This document shows positions 33,212-45,597 of a stretch of 64,000 bases of DNA, in pieces (positions within the stretch are counted from its first letter, which is position 1; each line of letters begins with the position of its first letter). Below the pieces are notes generated by a model, which made no database searches, was not told where the DNA came from, and saw only the letters and a program-made list of their open reading frames with translations. This DNA is from Orychophragmus violaceus (taxonomy: Eukaryota; Streptophyta; Magnoliopsida; Brassicales; Brassicaceae): the NCBI GenBank assembly GCA_030180135.1, contig CM058232.1, forward strand, positions 91,438,630 through 91,502,629, given 5' to 3'. The translations under genes and the position numbers were made by a program.

Positions 33212-36200
33212 TGTGATATCCCGTATCCAAAATATGGTCAACGGGCAGCAGAAAAGTAAACAGAGGGTAGTTTTGTAATTTTGAGAAGTTAAGGGCCATT
33301 TTGGTAATTTTACCAAAATATGAGCCGGAAGCTAAGACGGGCCAAATGTTATTATTTTTAAAGAAAGAAAACATTTAGAATATCAAGATTGGTGGAAACG
33401 GACCATAGATGAGTTTTTCGGGTTATCGGGAATGGAAACCGATAAAACCGACAAAACTTGTAAAATTCATAACGGGAGCTACGGGTGTTTGTTCACGGTG
33501 ATTCAAATTGCTAAATTCATCTACGAGTATCTAGAATCTGAAAGTGAGGCTTGGTGGATTGATAGAAGCAGCTAAAGAGTTTTTAAAATATTAAACATAA
33601 AACTGGTTTTTCTGAGAAACCGATACAATGTTCGGGCAAGCAAGAAGACCCCTCTGAAGGCCACCAAAAATTATGAAATTTTGACCACAGCTTAATGAGA
33701 AGATATAGAAGACATGGTTGAAAGGATTCAGCAAGATTCAGTGCCTATATTAAGTCGTATATTTTAGATCATTAATGGGTGATTAATGACTAAAATTCCA
33801 AAATAAATTCAAGGGAACTTGGACTTGGTTTGGGATGATTAGAGCTGATGTCTGAAGTCATAATGGACCTAATGCAAGCCCATTTACAAGCTTGTGCCAC
33901 GAAATTATGCAAGAGAAAAATAAAAGGGGCTTTGTGAGCTAGATTCAATGGATCTCCAAAGGTTGGTGGCCCAAACTCAAGAGGCTTCTTCATGGGCCTT
34001 CCATGTGTAAGAAGGAGGCTAAAGAAGAGTGTTTTTTGGCCAACAGCTGGAGGGAAGTCGTGGCTTGGAGAAGAGGAGGCTTGCTCTCCAAGGTTTCACA
34101 TGCAAAAGTGTTGATGTGTCATGAGAAGGAAGGGGACACTCATGGGACACTTGTCACACCTCAGCACAATGGGTTTTGCTATAAATAAGAGGCTTCAGCT
34201 CCTCATTTTACACACACAACAAAGAAAAGAAAAGAGAGAAAGAGAGGAGAAGAGGAGAAGAAAAGCGTAAGAAGAGAGGAGGAGAAGAATAAGAAGAAGA
34301 AGAAGAAGAAGGAGGAAGAGAAGCAGAAGCCGGAGGAAGAGGAGAAGAAGAAGAGAGAGAGAAGGAGGAGAGAGAAAGTGGAGAAGAGAGAGAGCAGGAA
34401 GAGAGAGAACCGGAGGAAAGAGAAAGAGAACCGGAGGAGAGAGAAGAGATTAGTCCGGAGGCTCGGTCGGAATCACGAAGGTCAACGGTATGTTCAGGTG
34501 CGGGTGTTCGTGACGTTTCAGAGTTCGTGTTCGTGTTCGGGAGGTTCGAGAAGCCGTATCCGCATCCGTGCCGTTCGCTCCGTCATAAATCACTGTGAGT
34601 TGGCTCAAACACCGTAGTTTATGCATATAGATCAAGAAATGGGAAACCGTAGAATTAGGATTGCATACCCGGATGTGATTGATTGTGTTTGATAATTGAA
34701 TGATTGAATTATCGATAAACCGGTTAGGAGATAAGACGCATGTTAGGATTATATGAATTAAACGGATTAAACCTGTTGTGTGCCGCTAGGTTGGTAGTAT
34801 CGTTGTGTGATGCATTCATATAGTTGTTGCATGTTAGGACTGTATATGCATATATATATAAGTAAAGAACTGGTATGAAATGAATCTATATACGGGAATT
34901 AAGACGAGTTAAAATACGGAAGTTAAATCTGAACAAACGTATAGAATATGGAATGGTATCGGGGATTCCCGAGATTAAATGAATTAAGTTAATGAAAGAT
35001 GAGACGTCGGGGAGTGTAGTAAGCTACTAGCTCTAAAATGACGGATCGGGGAGTTGATTAAAAGATGTTTAGGAAAGGTTAAGAAATGAGAAGTGTTGTG
35101 ATTGGTGAGCCGTCTACGGGTTAGCAATCTGCTAATCCAAGGTAGCGGACGTGAATTGGTTAAAAGACGTTAGAAACCCTAATAGGCATGTTTGTGTGGT
35201 GTTTGTGTGATTGTGTATCTACTTCGGTGTTGGGCCGAGTAGACTGTTGATTGCGTGATTGTGTTGTTGTGTGGTTGTTGTTGAATTTTCTGTGCAGGCC
35301 TGTTAGATCATCTCGGTGTTGGGCCGAGCGATCCGTGTTATTGCTTAACTCGGTCACGGGACCGGTTAAGTTGTGGAGCTGACTCGGTACGGTGCCGAGT
35401 CAGAGCTGTGGTGTGTGTGAGTAGACTTGCGGGATGCGGGGTTGAGTTGATTGTTGTTACTGGTTGAGATTGATTGTTAGAGTCCAAGCGAGTCTGCGTG
35501 TTTACATTTATGCACTAGGACTCTAGGGTGCGTTAGATCCAGCAAGTCTAGGTGTTTGAATACGTTCCGGTACTTCCGACCCGATTGGATCCTCGGGTAG
35601 TTGCCTAACCGGGCCGTGGTGATTCCGGTTATGGCGTTAACCTACTGAGTGATGTCGGTAGATGTGTGGTCCGGAGAATACGGGGTCATGTCCTAGGGCC
35701 GGACTGCATGGAAGCTTGGGCTATCTAGGGGTAGTCTGAGTCACCGCGTATCGATGGACACAGAACGGTGTCCTGGCCGTTGGACTTGGTGTTGCCGTCC
35801 AGGAGTCGGAGGTTAGTTACCATGTCGGTAACAGTGGAAACCCGTGGAAGTTACCGAGATCGTAGGGGCCCAGTGTTGTGTTGGTGTAGTTGGTAGTGCG
35901 CGGTAGATAGATCGAGTCTCAATCGGGAACATGTGCCGCAGTGCTCCCGATTTTCCCTAATCGCCTTCTCTTTCTTTTGGCAATTGATTGTGTGTGGGCT
36001 CAACACGACGTGGTAGTGCATGATCGGCTATTTATTATGATTGATTGTTATTTTGGGGGTTTTCAGGCGGGAAACTATAGATGATAGATAGATTAGAAAC
36101 CTTAGTGGGGAGCCGACTCGCTGGGTGATCTTAGATCACTCATTAGACTCTTTTTGTGTTTTTCAGGTTTAGCAGCGACGGACGCGGGAGATCCTCGGTG

Positions 36201-36635
36201 TAGCCTCGGGATTGCTTGTGGCGGGATTTTGATTCGACGATTTTGGGATATTATTTCGGTTCGGCTTTGGTACCATTTTATATTGAAACGCGGTGATTTT
36301 TTTTATTAATGGCAATTGTTTTGTAAAGACTGTTAAACGTTTTACTTAACGTTTGATTACTCAGAAATGAATATGCTTCCCTGATATTGTGTTTAGTCCG
36401 AACCGACACAACTCATGGAAATGGTACGAGTTGCAAAGCTTTGTATCATGGAAGTGGGGATAGCGGGGTCAAAGACGGGTTTGTGCGAGCCTTTGTCTCA
36501 AACCATCTGTCTTTGGCTTCGTCTTGTGACAAACCTTTTCCGTTTGACTTGCTCGGGTTCGACTTGGTCATGTTTTTGTTTGATTGTTGACCGGTCAGCT
36601 CGTCGGTCAGCGGATAATGGGAAAGGGGCGTTACA
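33212..36635 (+). repeat. 3' LTR of element E
   Basis: 3,424 bp, TGTGATATCCCG ... GGGGCGTTACA, colinear with the 5' LTR apart from small indels, followed immediately by the target duplication CTCGG. Confidence 0.92.
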
Positions 36636-36640
36636 CTCGG

Positions 36641-38032
36641 GATCTTAGGTCATGTCGCTAGCGCGTCAAACAACGAATTTCATCATACAATGACACCAAT
36701 ATCGACACCGATTTATTTCAGTTTGAGTTCGCTGACTGCGAATCTCAATGAATATGTGGACCAGACACCGCTCGGACCACCTGCTTTATCGAATAATATC
36801 GGTATCAGACCAAGGTGGCTCGGCCTTTGCTTTGAGCTCTGGAACTCCTATCGGATCGAGTTCAATCCAGTTTCATACCCCTCAGACTGACCATACATGA
36901 TCGATTTTGACAGTCGACCAAATAGATCCGATCTAGAACGGACATCAGCTGTTGGCTCATCCGCAAAAACAGTTTCACCGTTGGAAATCGATGAACACGG
37001 CTTGCTGAAACAACATATCGAGCTGGCAAATGCCCATTTCATGAGCCTGAGCTCGTGAGTTCACATGGAAACTAGCGCGTCACTAGACATCGATAAAGTG
37101 ATCAAAGAAATGCGTCAAACGCCTTTCATAGATCGAATCGCTTTCGCTATATTGCGAGAAACAAGAAAGACCAAATTCTCAAAGTTCTCAGGAAAGTCGG
37201 ACCCAAAAGCTTACATAAGAGCGTTCAAACTTGCGATGTCTTGCGTCTGTCTGGCCGACAAAGAAAGTAATCCTGCTTTCTGCAGAATCTTCGCAGATAA
37301 TTTATCGGGCCCAATTTTAGAATGGTTTGCCAGACTGGAAGAAAAGTCTATCGACAACTTCAACCAGTTCATGACGGCCTTCTTAAAACAATACTTTGTT
37401 TTCATCGAAGTCAAAACCACTAAGGCAGCCCTATTTACATATCTAAGAGACCCGATGAGTCACTTTGTTTGTACAGGTCAAAGTAAAATTTGTGAACCCA
37501 AACGACGAAATCGCACTAAATGTTTTGAGACGCGAGATATGGTATATATCCGAGTTCCCCAAAAATCTCACAGTCCGCGAACCAGTCTCTCTTGATGGTG
37601 CTTTACATCACGCCTCAGCGTTTATCATCTTCGATGAGGAAACTGCTATCCTAGCGGAAAAGCATCAAAAAGAGAAAAACTAACCAAGCTCGCAAAACGC
37701 AGTAGCCGAAAAGATTCTCGCAAATTTGGAACCGTTAATGTGGTTGAGAGCCCAAAGGGCACACGTAAGTTCGAGTTCGACAAATACATATATTGTGGGT
37801 ATCACAAGAGAACATGTGACTCCAAAGCCGAGTGCTACACTCGAGTTAAAATAGAAGCTAAAAAACAAGAGGCTGAAAAGAACCAGGAATTTGAAGTCGA
37901 GGAAGAAAGGCTTCCCGACCATAAGGAAACCAAAATGACCAAATATCCGAACACTAAAAATCATCTCAACACAAAAGAGAGCGATCTAAGGAAAAGAGAA
38001 CACTTGATACCCCTTCCAAAGGTTCCTGAATA
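36641..38032 (+). pseudogene. Element D gag, core and zinc-binding part
   Basis: Frame 37,065-37,595 holds the Tat gag core: TPFIDRIAFAILRETRKTKF, KFSGKSDPKAYIRAFKLAM, ILEWFARLEEKSIDNFNQF and FLKQYF. After a frameshift near 37,440, 37,465-37,683 reads SLDGALHHASAFI, and 37,740-38,033 contains YCGYHKRTCDSKAEC, the degenerate knuckle typical of this lineage. The structural protein would form the virus-like particle. Frameshifts and stops show it is not functional. Confidence 0.8.
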
Positions 38033-38179
38033 AGATTCGAACTCATTCTCAGTGAACTCAGCCTATGTGGCACCCTAGAGAGATCGGTTCTTTAACTACC
38101 TCCCGCTCCAAGGAAAAACCTTAGCTCACGCAAAACCCCCATACAAGGCCTAGATCACGAAATAAAGTTCCATGAGAGC

Positions 38180-38545
38180 GAGACACTCAAACTAGATAAA
38201 CCTCACGATAATTCTCTACTCGTCTGCCTAGTAGTCGGAGATGTCGAACTCCCTAGAATAATGACGATGCAGGAAGTTCGGTCGAAGTCCTATTCTACAA
38301 TGATTTTAAAAAGATGGAGTTCGATGACTCTGAAATCATTGAGGACGAACACCCCTCGTTGGGTTCGCTGTTGAAACAACATAATTGATTGACTCTGTCT
38401 TCGCACATGTGATAGATGGCATAGACCAAAGAATGACAGAGTTCGTCGTAGTAGATCGATTAGCTCCTTATAACGCCATCTTACGTCGACCTTGGATAGA
38501 CGACATGAAGGTCGTACCATTGACTACCATTAGTGCTTGAAGTTC
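38180..38545 (+). pseudogene. Element D protease remnant
   Basis: Frame near 38,400-38,520 reads FVVVDRLAPYNAILRRPWID, the flap-to-C-terminal segment of Tat aspartic proteases (usual wording YNAILGRPW). The catalytic D-S/T-G motif is not readable upstream. Stops at several positions. Confidence 0.65.
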
Positions 38546-38759
38546 CCAACTCGAAAGGAGTAAAAACTATTTACGAAAGTCAAAAATATTCCAAAATTAC
38601 TACATGAACGGGTACAAACATATTGAAAGATCTCCCGCATAGCAATTACAAAAACAGGAGGAGCTCGCTGAAATGCGAACCAAAATAAAAAATGACCTTA
38701 GCCTAAGACGAGACTCATCCTGAGAGATGCGTTGGAATTGGATCTGATCTCTCGAACTC

Positions 38760-39709
38760 CATTAAAAACAAGCTGATAGCAATACTCAAACAGAACGTTG
38801 ATTCGTTCGCCTGGTCTTCGGACAATATGAAAGGAATCAACATCGACGTAACGAGTCACAAGTTAAATATCGACCCGACTTATAAACCGGTCAGACAAAA
38901 ATGTCGCACATTCATCCCAGAGCGAGCTCAAACCGTCAACGATGAAGTCGATCGATTACTCAAAAATAGGGTTGATCAGGGAGGTGAAATACCCCGACTT
39001 GCTTGCGAACTCGGTCGTAGTAAACAAAAAGAATGGAAAATGGCGAGTATGCATCGACTTCACAGACCTCGATAAGGCATATCTGAAAGATATCTTTCCA
39101 CTCCCACACATCGACCGATTGATAGAAGCAACAAAATGTCACCAGCTCCTACCCTTCATAGATGCTTTCTAAGGGTACAATAAAATATTGATAAACCCCC
39201 AAAGATCAAGAAAAGACCTCGTTCATAACGGATCGAGGCACCTACTGCTACAAAGTAATACCTTTTGTGCTCAAAAATGCAGGAGCTACTTATCAGCGTC
39301 TCGTCAACAAGATGTTCGCTGTAATATTGCGAAGACCACATCGCTCAGTGAAGATAATGCTTCGCCATTCTCAACAAATATGGAATGAAACTCAACCTTT
39401 TGAAGCGCACATTTGGTGTTCCATCAGGAGAATTCATGGTTTACCTAGTAACCGAAAGGGGAATTGAAGCAAATCCCCAAACAATCGAAAATTTTCTAGA
39501 GATGTCATCTCCGAAAAACGCGAGAAGTCCAAAGGTTGACTGGCAAAATAGCAAACCTGAATCGCTTCATATTGATTCCTTTCTACCAGCTCCTCAAAGC
39601 AAACAAAAATTTTCTTTGATACCAAAGGTGTGAAGAAGCATTCACCTAGCTCAAAGCCTATCTAGGCGAACCCCCAATAATGGCAAAACAGTGGAGGGAG
39701 AAACTCTAT
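38760..39709 (+). pseudogene. Element D reverse transcriptase, active-site segment lost
   Basis: Pieces in successive frames: HKLNIDPTYKPVRQKCRTF (38,860), EVKYPDLLANSVVVNKKNGK and WRVCIDFTDLDKAYLKDIFP (38,980-39,100), LPFIDAF (39,160), then ATYQRLVNKMF (39,285). Next come the post-palm LNLLKRTFGVPSGEF and VTERGIEANPQTIE (39,390-39,490). The YVDD box between RLVNKMF and the NKYGMKLN-type block is missing, so catalysis is impossible. It ends at EKLY (39,708), where element F is inserted. Confidence 0.82.
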
Positions 39710-39714
39710 ACCTT

Positions 39715-41004
39715 TGTTGGGGGTCAAAATTCTACTTGACGAAATCAATAGTTAAAAATGGACTAACCAATCGGACATAGCTATATTATGTACAAACAAT
39801 GCTTCATATGAATGAAATTTCGTATGAAATATTCTTCATTTAAATAACGTTTCATAGAAAACATCGAAAACCGCATAGCCAACCTTCCGAGCAATCAAAC
39901 TGCTTGGATGGATCACTAATACAGGCGTATCACTCAACAAAGTCAATGGAAAAGCTCAGACGCTCGGACGATCTGCTCGGACGTTTCGAGCAAGGCAGTC
40001 TGCTCAAAAAAATTGAGTATGACAGCTTATCCGAATGTTCCGATCAGGTGGGCCTGCTTAGACGTTCTAAGCAAAACATAATGCTCGGACGTTCCGTGCA
40101 GAACACGCTGCACGGATGTTCCGAGCAGAACATACTATTCGTACGTTCCGAGCAGAAAGCACTACTCGGACGTTCAGAGCAGAATGCGCTGCTCGGACGT
40201 TCAGAGCAGAACACATTCCTTGGAAGTTCTGAGTAGAACACATTCTACGGAAGTTCTGAGCATAACACATTCCTCGGAAGTTCCGAGCAAAACACATTCC
40301 TCGGAAGTTCCAAGCAGAACACATTCTTTGGACATTCCGAGCATGACACATTTCTTGGACCAAATGCTCGGACACTTGTCGATATCTTCCTCCAAATGCA
40401 CGATTAGCTGTAACCTATCTTCATAACAACAACTTACACATACTCGAAACTACTAGCTGTTGACATAATTTCTGAATAAGTTATATGAAATACAGACTTG
40501 GACCAAACACGCAAGGTTTGTATTATATAGATTTTGGGACAGACTAAGAAGACATATACACAATGGACATCGTCATTTTAGGCCCATTCGGAAGATAAAA
40601 CTAAGTCGCGGAAAGATAAATACAAAAATGGGAAGATAAACCCGAGCAATAAAAGAGGAAGATAAATCTGAGCAAGAAGAGGAAAATCCGAGAAGAGAAG
40701 TAAATCCGAACGAAAATGGAAGATTCGATAACATAAATATTTACGAAAATCTTGCTGGCAAATCTCTTTTAAACCAACTCGTCGTGACTATAAAAGACAA
40801 GATACTTCCTACAATCAAAACACGCTAAAAACCCTGGCATAAAAACTTATACTTTTTGGCTCTTATGCTTTGGTACTCTCTTTTTTTCTTCAAACAAATC
40901 AATAAAATATTCTCCATATCTCTTTTCGTGTTGTTTACTTAGAATCTTCTGATCCCTAAACTTTAACCTTACAAAAATCGACCGTGCGAGTTCCGACTCT
41001 CACA
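39715..41004 (+). repeat. 5' LTR of element F
   Basis: 1,290 bp, TGTTGGGGGTCAAAATT ... CCGACTCTCACA. The 3' half (from about 40,380) is closely shared with the 3' LTR (46,140-46,731), including GGACCAAACACGCAAGGTTTG and CTTTTCGTGTTGTTTACTTAG. The 5' 200 bp were not found again near the 3' LTR. Confidence 0.75.
40050..40360. repeat. 30-bp tandem array of small inverted repeats (5' LTR of F)
   Basis: About ten units of the type CTCGGAAGTTCCGAGCAGAACACATTC (period near 30 bp). Each unit contains a self-complementary core CTCGGACGTTCCGAG or CTCGGAAGTTCCGAG. Because 30 is a multiple of 3, frames stay open on both strands (decapeptide repeats like SSEVPSRTH), which is not evidence of a protein. 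Confidence 0.85.
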
Positions 41005-41007
41005 GTT

Positions 41008-41023
41008 TGGCGCCGTCTGTGGG
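41008..41023 (+). other. Primer-binding site of element F
   Basis: TGGCGCCGTCTGTGGG, 3 bp after the 5' LTR; the TGGCGCCGT start matches the 3' end of plant aspartate tRNA and is the usual Tat-lineage PBS. Confidence 0.7.
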
Positions 41024-41073
41024 GAAGAGAAGTTTTATTACACCTAAAGACAACCGATCAGTATATCCGGATA

Positions 41074-42366
41074 GATGGCCACCAACGAAGATGGAGACAT
41101 AAACAAAATAGATCGCCCGCTGGCGATCAGCGCTGCAGCAGACGCTGTAACACTACCACAAGCAACACCATAACATTCAACGTTGCTAAAAACGCAACAG
41201 TGGAAGACACAACAGCCAATTCGACGCTGACCGAGTTGAAGGAGATGCTAGTAGTACTGATGCAAAAAACTCAGGATCATGAGAAGGCAAATAGCATGCT
41301 CACCGAGCAAGTGGAAAGGCCCAGAACAAAAAACCGAGCAAGAAACATCCGAGTGGTAAACCTTTTCACAGCTGAGCATAGGCGACTCGACAAGAAACCC
41401 TATGCAACATAGACCCCAGATTGCAAGCGAGCGGACCCCTCCAGCGATCAGATCCAACAATGTATCCGCCACCATTGATCCATCAAAGAAGGCTCGCAAC
41501 GGCTATCGACGTCGACGAATAACATTGCGGAGAAAAAGATCAGATCTTACACCAAGACCAAACTGAAGAAAATTTTGGTGATTAAGAAGGAAGGGTATGA
41601 ACGGATCGATTAACTCCTGAACGAAATGAAAAATAGCTCATGGAGGAAGAAAGAAATGTCTTAAGAGCTCACAAAACGAGTCAGCTGAAGGGCTAAGAGT
41701 AAAAAGCTGCAACGAACTCAATAAGCATAGAGCTATTTTTAGAGGAAACACGAAAGACGCCATTCACGGCTAGAATTACAGAAAAAGGATCTTTAACACG
41801 GGAAAAATCAGGATCTTCTTTTACGAGGAAACATCCAATCAGAAATCTCATTTGATGGCCTTCCTTATAGTGATGGGAAGAGCCAATCTAAAGGAAGGAG
41901 AGAGAGAAATGCTAGTTTATGCCTCATATTCGTAGAGCATTTGAAAGGAGCGGCACTCGAATGGTTGTCAAGATTAGAACAAAACTCTATCAGCAGTTTC
42001 CGAAAGTTAACCAAGGTATTCATGAAGCAATACTCAATATTCATGGATCAGGAGACTGATGATGTTGATCTTTGGTTGATGTCTCAAGGTTTGAACGAAG
42101 CATGCAGAAATTTATTGATGGTGGTTTTAAAATTGAAGGCTATAGCGACAAATCTAGCATTGACGCACTAAGGAAAGCATTGTGGTTTGAATCAGATTTT
42201 AGACCTCCGACCATTTCAGACGACTTGCATAGGGCATCAGACTTCATAATCAACAAGGAAGATATGAAGACTTTGTCGCAGAAGTATGGCTTGACAAAAC
42301 CTCAGAGCAAAAACTATCCTCATGCTTTGATCCCACAATGAAACAAAAAGAACCTCACACATTTGC

Positions 42367-42409
<43 letters not shown>

Positions 42410-42790
42410 ATGAGGAACCTGAATCTCGCAGAGTACACAATTATCAAGTTGGCTTGGAACAAGGAAAGGAGCCATGGAACATATGGACAAGAAATTCAAA
42501 CACTTAGGATGAAAAGACATACTTCGAGTACCATCATACATACGGTCACTCGACTGCGAATTGCCGAAACTTAGGGGCAAAACTAACAGCAAAGCTTCTA
42601 GCCAGAGAACTAGGCGAAACAATAATTAATAAAGATTTTGTTTGTAACGAAACCAGAAACGATGCAAACCGACAGGACGAAGCAAAAAAATTCGATGAGG
42701 CAAACCATGCCGCCAAACTAGACCATAACTGCCAAGCAAAACCAAACCCCTCAAGCAGGACGAGCCACAAAAAACAACAAACGAAGAAGC
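41074..42790 (+). pseudogene. Element F gag remnant
   Basis: ATG 41,074 opens MATNEDGDINKIDRPLA and soon stops. The gag core survives at 41,941-42,171: KGAALEWLSRLEQNSISSF, FMKQYSIFMDQETDD; then IDALRKALWFESDFRPP (42,160-42,210) and a knuckle-like FEYHHTYGHSTANC (42,520-42,565). An (AC)n microsatellite of about 20 repeats (42,369-42,408) has expanded inside it. Related to D's gag but clearly a different family (D reads ILEWFARLEEKSIDNF). Confidence 0.75.
42369..42408. repeat. (AC)n microsatellite in element F
   Basis: About 20 uninterrupted dinucleotide repeats between ACATTTGCGG and CATGAGGAACC. Confidence 0.9.
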
Positions 42791-42884
42791 AGAGCTGAAG
42801 AAGGAGCTTAAGCAAGCAATTAATGCAGAATCAACTGATCATCGAGTAAAACCAACAATAACTACATGACAGCTTGATCCTCGA

Positions 42885-45597
42885 AATGGGTATATTGCAG
42901 CCTATCTTAGGATGGGTTCAGCTGATCCCCCTCTGAAATAGGGGGGTATGTATTTCACAAACTATGTCACATCTTATGCACATATATTCACTTTTCGTAC
43001 AAAAACAAATATGACACATCTCGGAAGATCGGACAGTACTCGACGAAACATGTACGGACGTACCGCGACAAGGCTGATCAGATGGTGAACCTGCTCGGTG
43101 ATCGCATGTCCTGCTCTATAATCACATGCCCCGCTCAACGATCCGCGTACTGTCCTGCTCGACTGTCCGCATGAGCATCTGATTGTCCTACTTGGCGCCC
43201 AATGTGATCGTCCTGATCGGCATCCTGACACTTCTCCTGCACAACATCCTTCTCAACTAATATCCTGCTCGAACAAAAGTCCACGCACGCCACAAAAAAT
43301 GAACTGTTGATAATTACCCGTGCAAAACATGCAGAATGAGCAGACAATATCGATTTTCATACGGATTGGATGCGGGAGACGATTGTCATACAACTATATG
43401 GGTTCAGCTGACTCCCTTCCCAAAAAGGCGGTGTGGGTACGTATACTCTACACACTCTTTTTTTGGACTTTCTCACATTTTTCACATTACAAACAACTTA
43501 GCTAGCATTTTTCTGCATTATTATATGCTCATGTTTTTCCCACTCTAAAATTTTTAGAAAGAAATTTTGATATTTACAAGTACAATACAATTTTCTTGAA
43601 ACTACGGTTTTTCATACACTTTTTACAGATCCTAAACAATACATCTTATATGGATTGATGTTCTATTAGATTCTCCAAACGGATAAAATCGTGTTATGTA
43701 AATTATGACTAAGTATACCTTGGTCTAAATATTCGATAGGTATATCCTAGTTGATATTCATATCAGTTTACTATCGACAATGAAAATGTAAGTTGAGAAG
43801 TCTCGCAGGTTCTAAACTAGAACTAAATCCCTAAACCTAGTAAAGCTTCCTAGAAAAAAAGTATATGACATCTCGACTAAGTATACCTTAGTCTAAAATC
43901 CACTAGGTATATCCTAGCATGTATTCATTTATAGTTTTACTACCTAAATGGGTCTGGAAGTCGAGTATACCTTGCTAACCTTTAAACTCAGAGTACAACT
44001 AAAAACCCAGTAAAATGATTCTAAGCACGCTGGTATTAAGCATCATTTCATTACCGATGCAGGTCTGTAAGTCGAGTATACCTCGCTAACCTTCAAACTC
44101 GGAATATAACTCGAAACCCAGTAAAACGCTTCCTAGCACACTGGTCTTTAACACCTCGAAACATCAAAAACAAAGGCTACGCTCCTTATGCTCGTTTAAA
44201 ATTGAGTTGCAATCATATATGCTGAACACATATATGCCTTGCAACCATTTTCTCTATTTCAGAAAAGCCGAGTAACATGTCTCACACGATTTTAGATATA
44301 TTCATAAACCTTTGCGCATCTCTGCTTCAGAAGATTAATCTCACCGTCAGCAAACTTTCACGGAAAGACGACTAAATAGCTCTTTATAGCTATACGGCTC
44401 GATCACTTCGTCAAAACGCCTCAACATCTTCTTACGGCTAGATGCGCACCAAACAGATATGTTATGCTCGCATCGCATTTCACAAGAATTATGTCACCAT
44501 ATCTGATAGGTATACCCTAGCCGATATTCATATCAATTTGCTGTCGACAAAAATAATGTAAGTCGAGACACCTAACAATCTTTAAACTCGAAGTAAATCT
44601 CTAAGCCCAGTAAACCCTTCTGAGCACAATGGTTTACGACATGCTCATCGTCAGTACGGACATGTAAGCTGAAACAACATCTCAAGTTTTAAGCTGAAAA
44701 AAGCACTCAAAACCAAGTAGAACGCTTCTAAGCACGCTGGTCTTTGTCATCGTTCATTGAAAAAAATAGGTTCGTAAGTCGAGTATATCTCACTAACCTT
44801 CTTCCATAGAATTTGACTCGAAACCCGGAAAACGCTTCTAAGCACGATGATCTTAAGCATCATTTCGTTATCGAAATGGGTCAATAAGTCGAGTATACCT
44901 CGCCAAACTTTAAGCTAAAAATATGACTCGAAACGCTTCCTAGTACAATGGTCACGAACAATATAGTCTAAGCACCAAAATCAGATTGAGAATCGGAAAT
45001 TATATGTTTCTTGGGAACGGCATTTCTTATAAATTATACGTTTTGTATAAATTGTACGAAACTGCTCGGAAAATTTTGTACGGAAATAAACATACTCGGA
45101 TTGTTTACACAAAACTACTCAAAAGGCTTACCCGCGACATAAACCTGCTCGGACTGCTCGGCTGTTCGTAGATGAGACTGATTGGTTTCATTCAACACGC
45201 TCGACAACCAACAATATATCTCGGAACATTTAACTCCCGCGATCAAAATAATCGAACATCCGTAAGTTGCAATACGACATTATCGATAATTCGCTACGGT
45301 GCATGGACGGTTTGATGCACAAACAGCTTAGCCGACTCGCAATCTTGCTCGTCCTTCCACACGATCAATGCTGATCGGTCTACTCGACTATACATGAAAA
45401 ATCTGATCGGCATTCCGAGATCAGATCTGCTCGGCAACTCGATCTGCTAGGTCTGTCCGGCATTCTGCGATCAGATCTAATCGGCATTCCGCGATCAGAT
45501 CTTCTGAGAACTTCGAACTACTTTGAAAAACTACGACCGGGTCTGCTCGGCAGTCTATGAGTGGATCTGCTTGGCAGTCCACGATCGGATCTGCTCG
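42885..45597 (+). repeat. Element F 3' noncoding region with satellite-like repeats
   Basis: Two similar purine-tract modules, GGGTTCAGCTGATCCCC...AGGGGGGTATGTA (42,913) and GGGTTCAGCTGACTCCC...GTGTGGGTACGTA (43,399), could be old polypurine tracts. From about 43,700 to 44,960 an imperfect tandem repeat of roughly 120-130 bp recurs with AAGTCGAGTATACCTYGCTAAC, then ACTCGAAACCCAGTAAAACG and CTTCTAAGCACGCTGGTCTT. Bases 45,390-45,597 hold shorter repeats of GCGATCAGATCTGCTCGGCA. Tat/Ogre-type elements are known for satellite-like repeats in this position. Confidence 0.7.

Larger units (their letters stand above)
26363..36635 (+). mobile_element. Element E: non-autonomous Ty3/gypsy-type element with a zinc-knuckle ORF
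   Basis: 5' LTR 26,363-29,815, PBS from 29,821, internal region 29,816-33,211, 3' LTR 33,212-36,635, and perfect target duplication CTCGG (26,358-26,362 and 36,636-36,640). 10,273 bp. No protease, RT, RNase H or integrase is visible in the 3.4-kb internal region; it instead has an N-terminal ORF (30,076-30,750) and a run of CCHC zinc knuckles (30,996-31,601). The LTRs differ by scattered substitutions and small indels (for example the AT microsatellite), so this copy is older than element B. It is inserted in element D gag. Confidence 0.92.

Noticed and set aside
40050..40360. Heat-shock-element-like arrays (GAA/TTC words) as in heat-activated copia elements
   Set aside because: The spacing is GAAnTTC, not the nGAAnnTTCn pattern needed; the inverted-repeat core explains the words better.
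40044..40426. Repeat-protein-like frames on both strands in element F LTR, and again at 45,793-46,171
   Set aside because: Products of the 30-bp tandem array, not genes.
42320..42622. Cysteine-valine repeat frames
   Set aside because: Translations of the (AC)n microsatellite.
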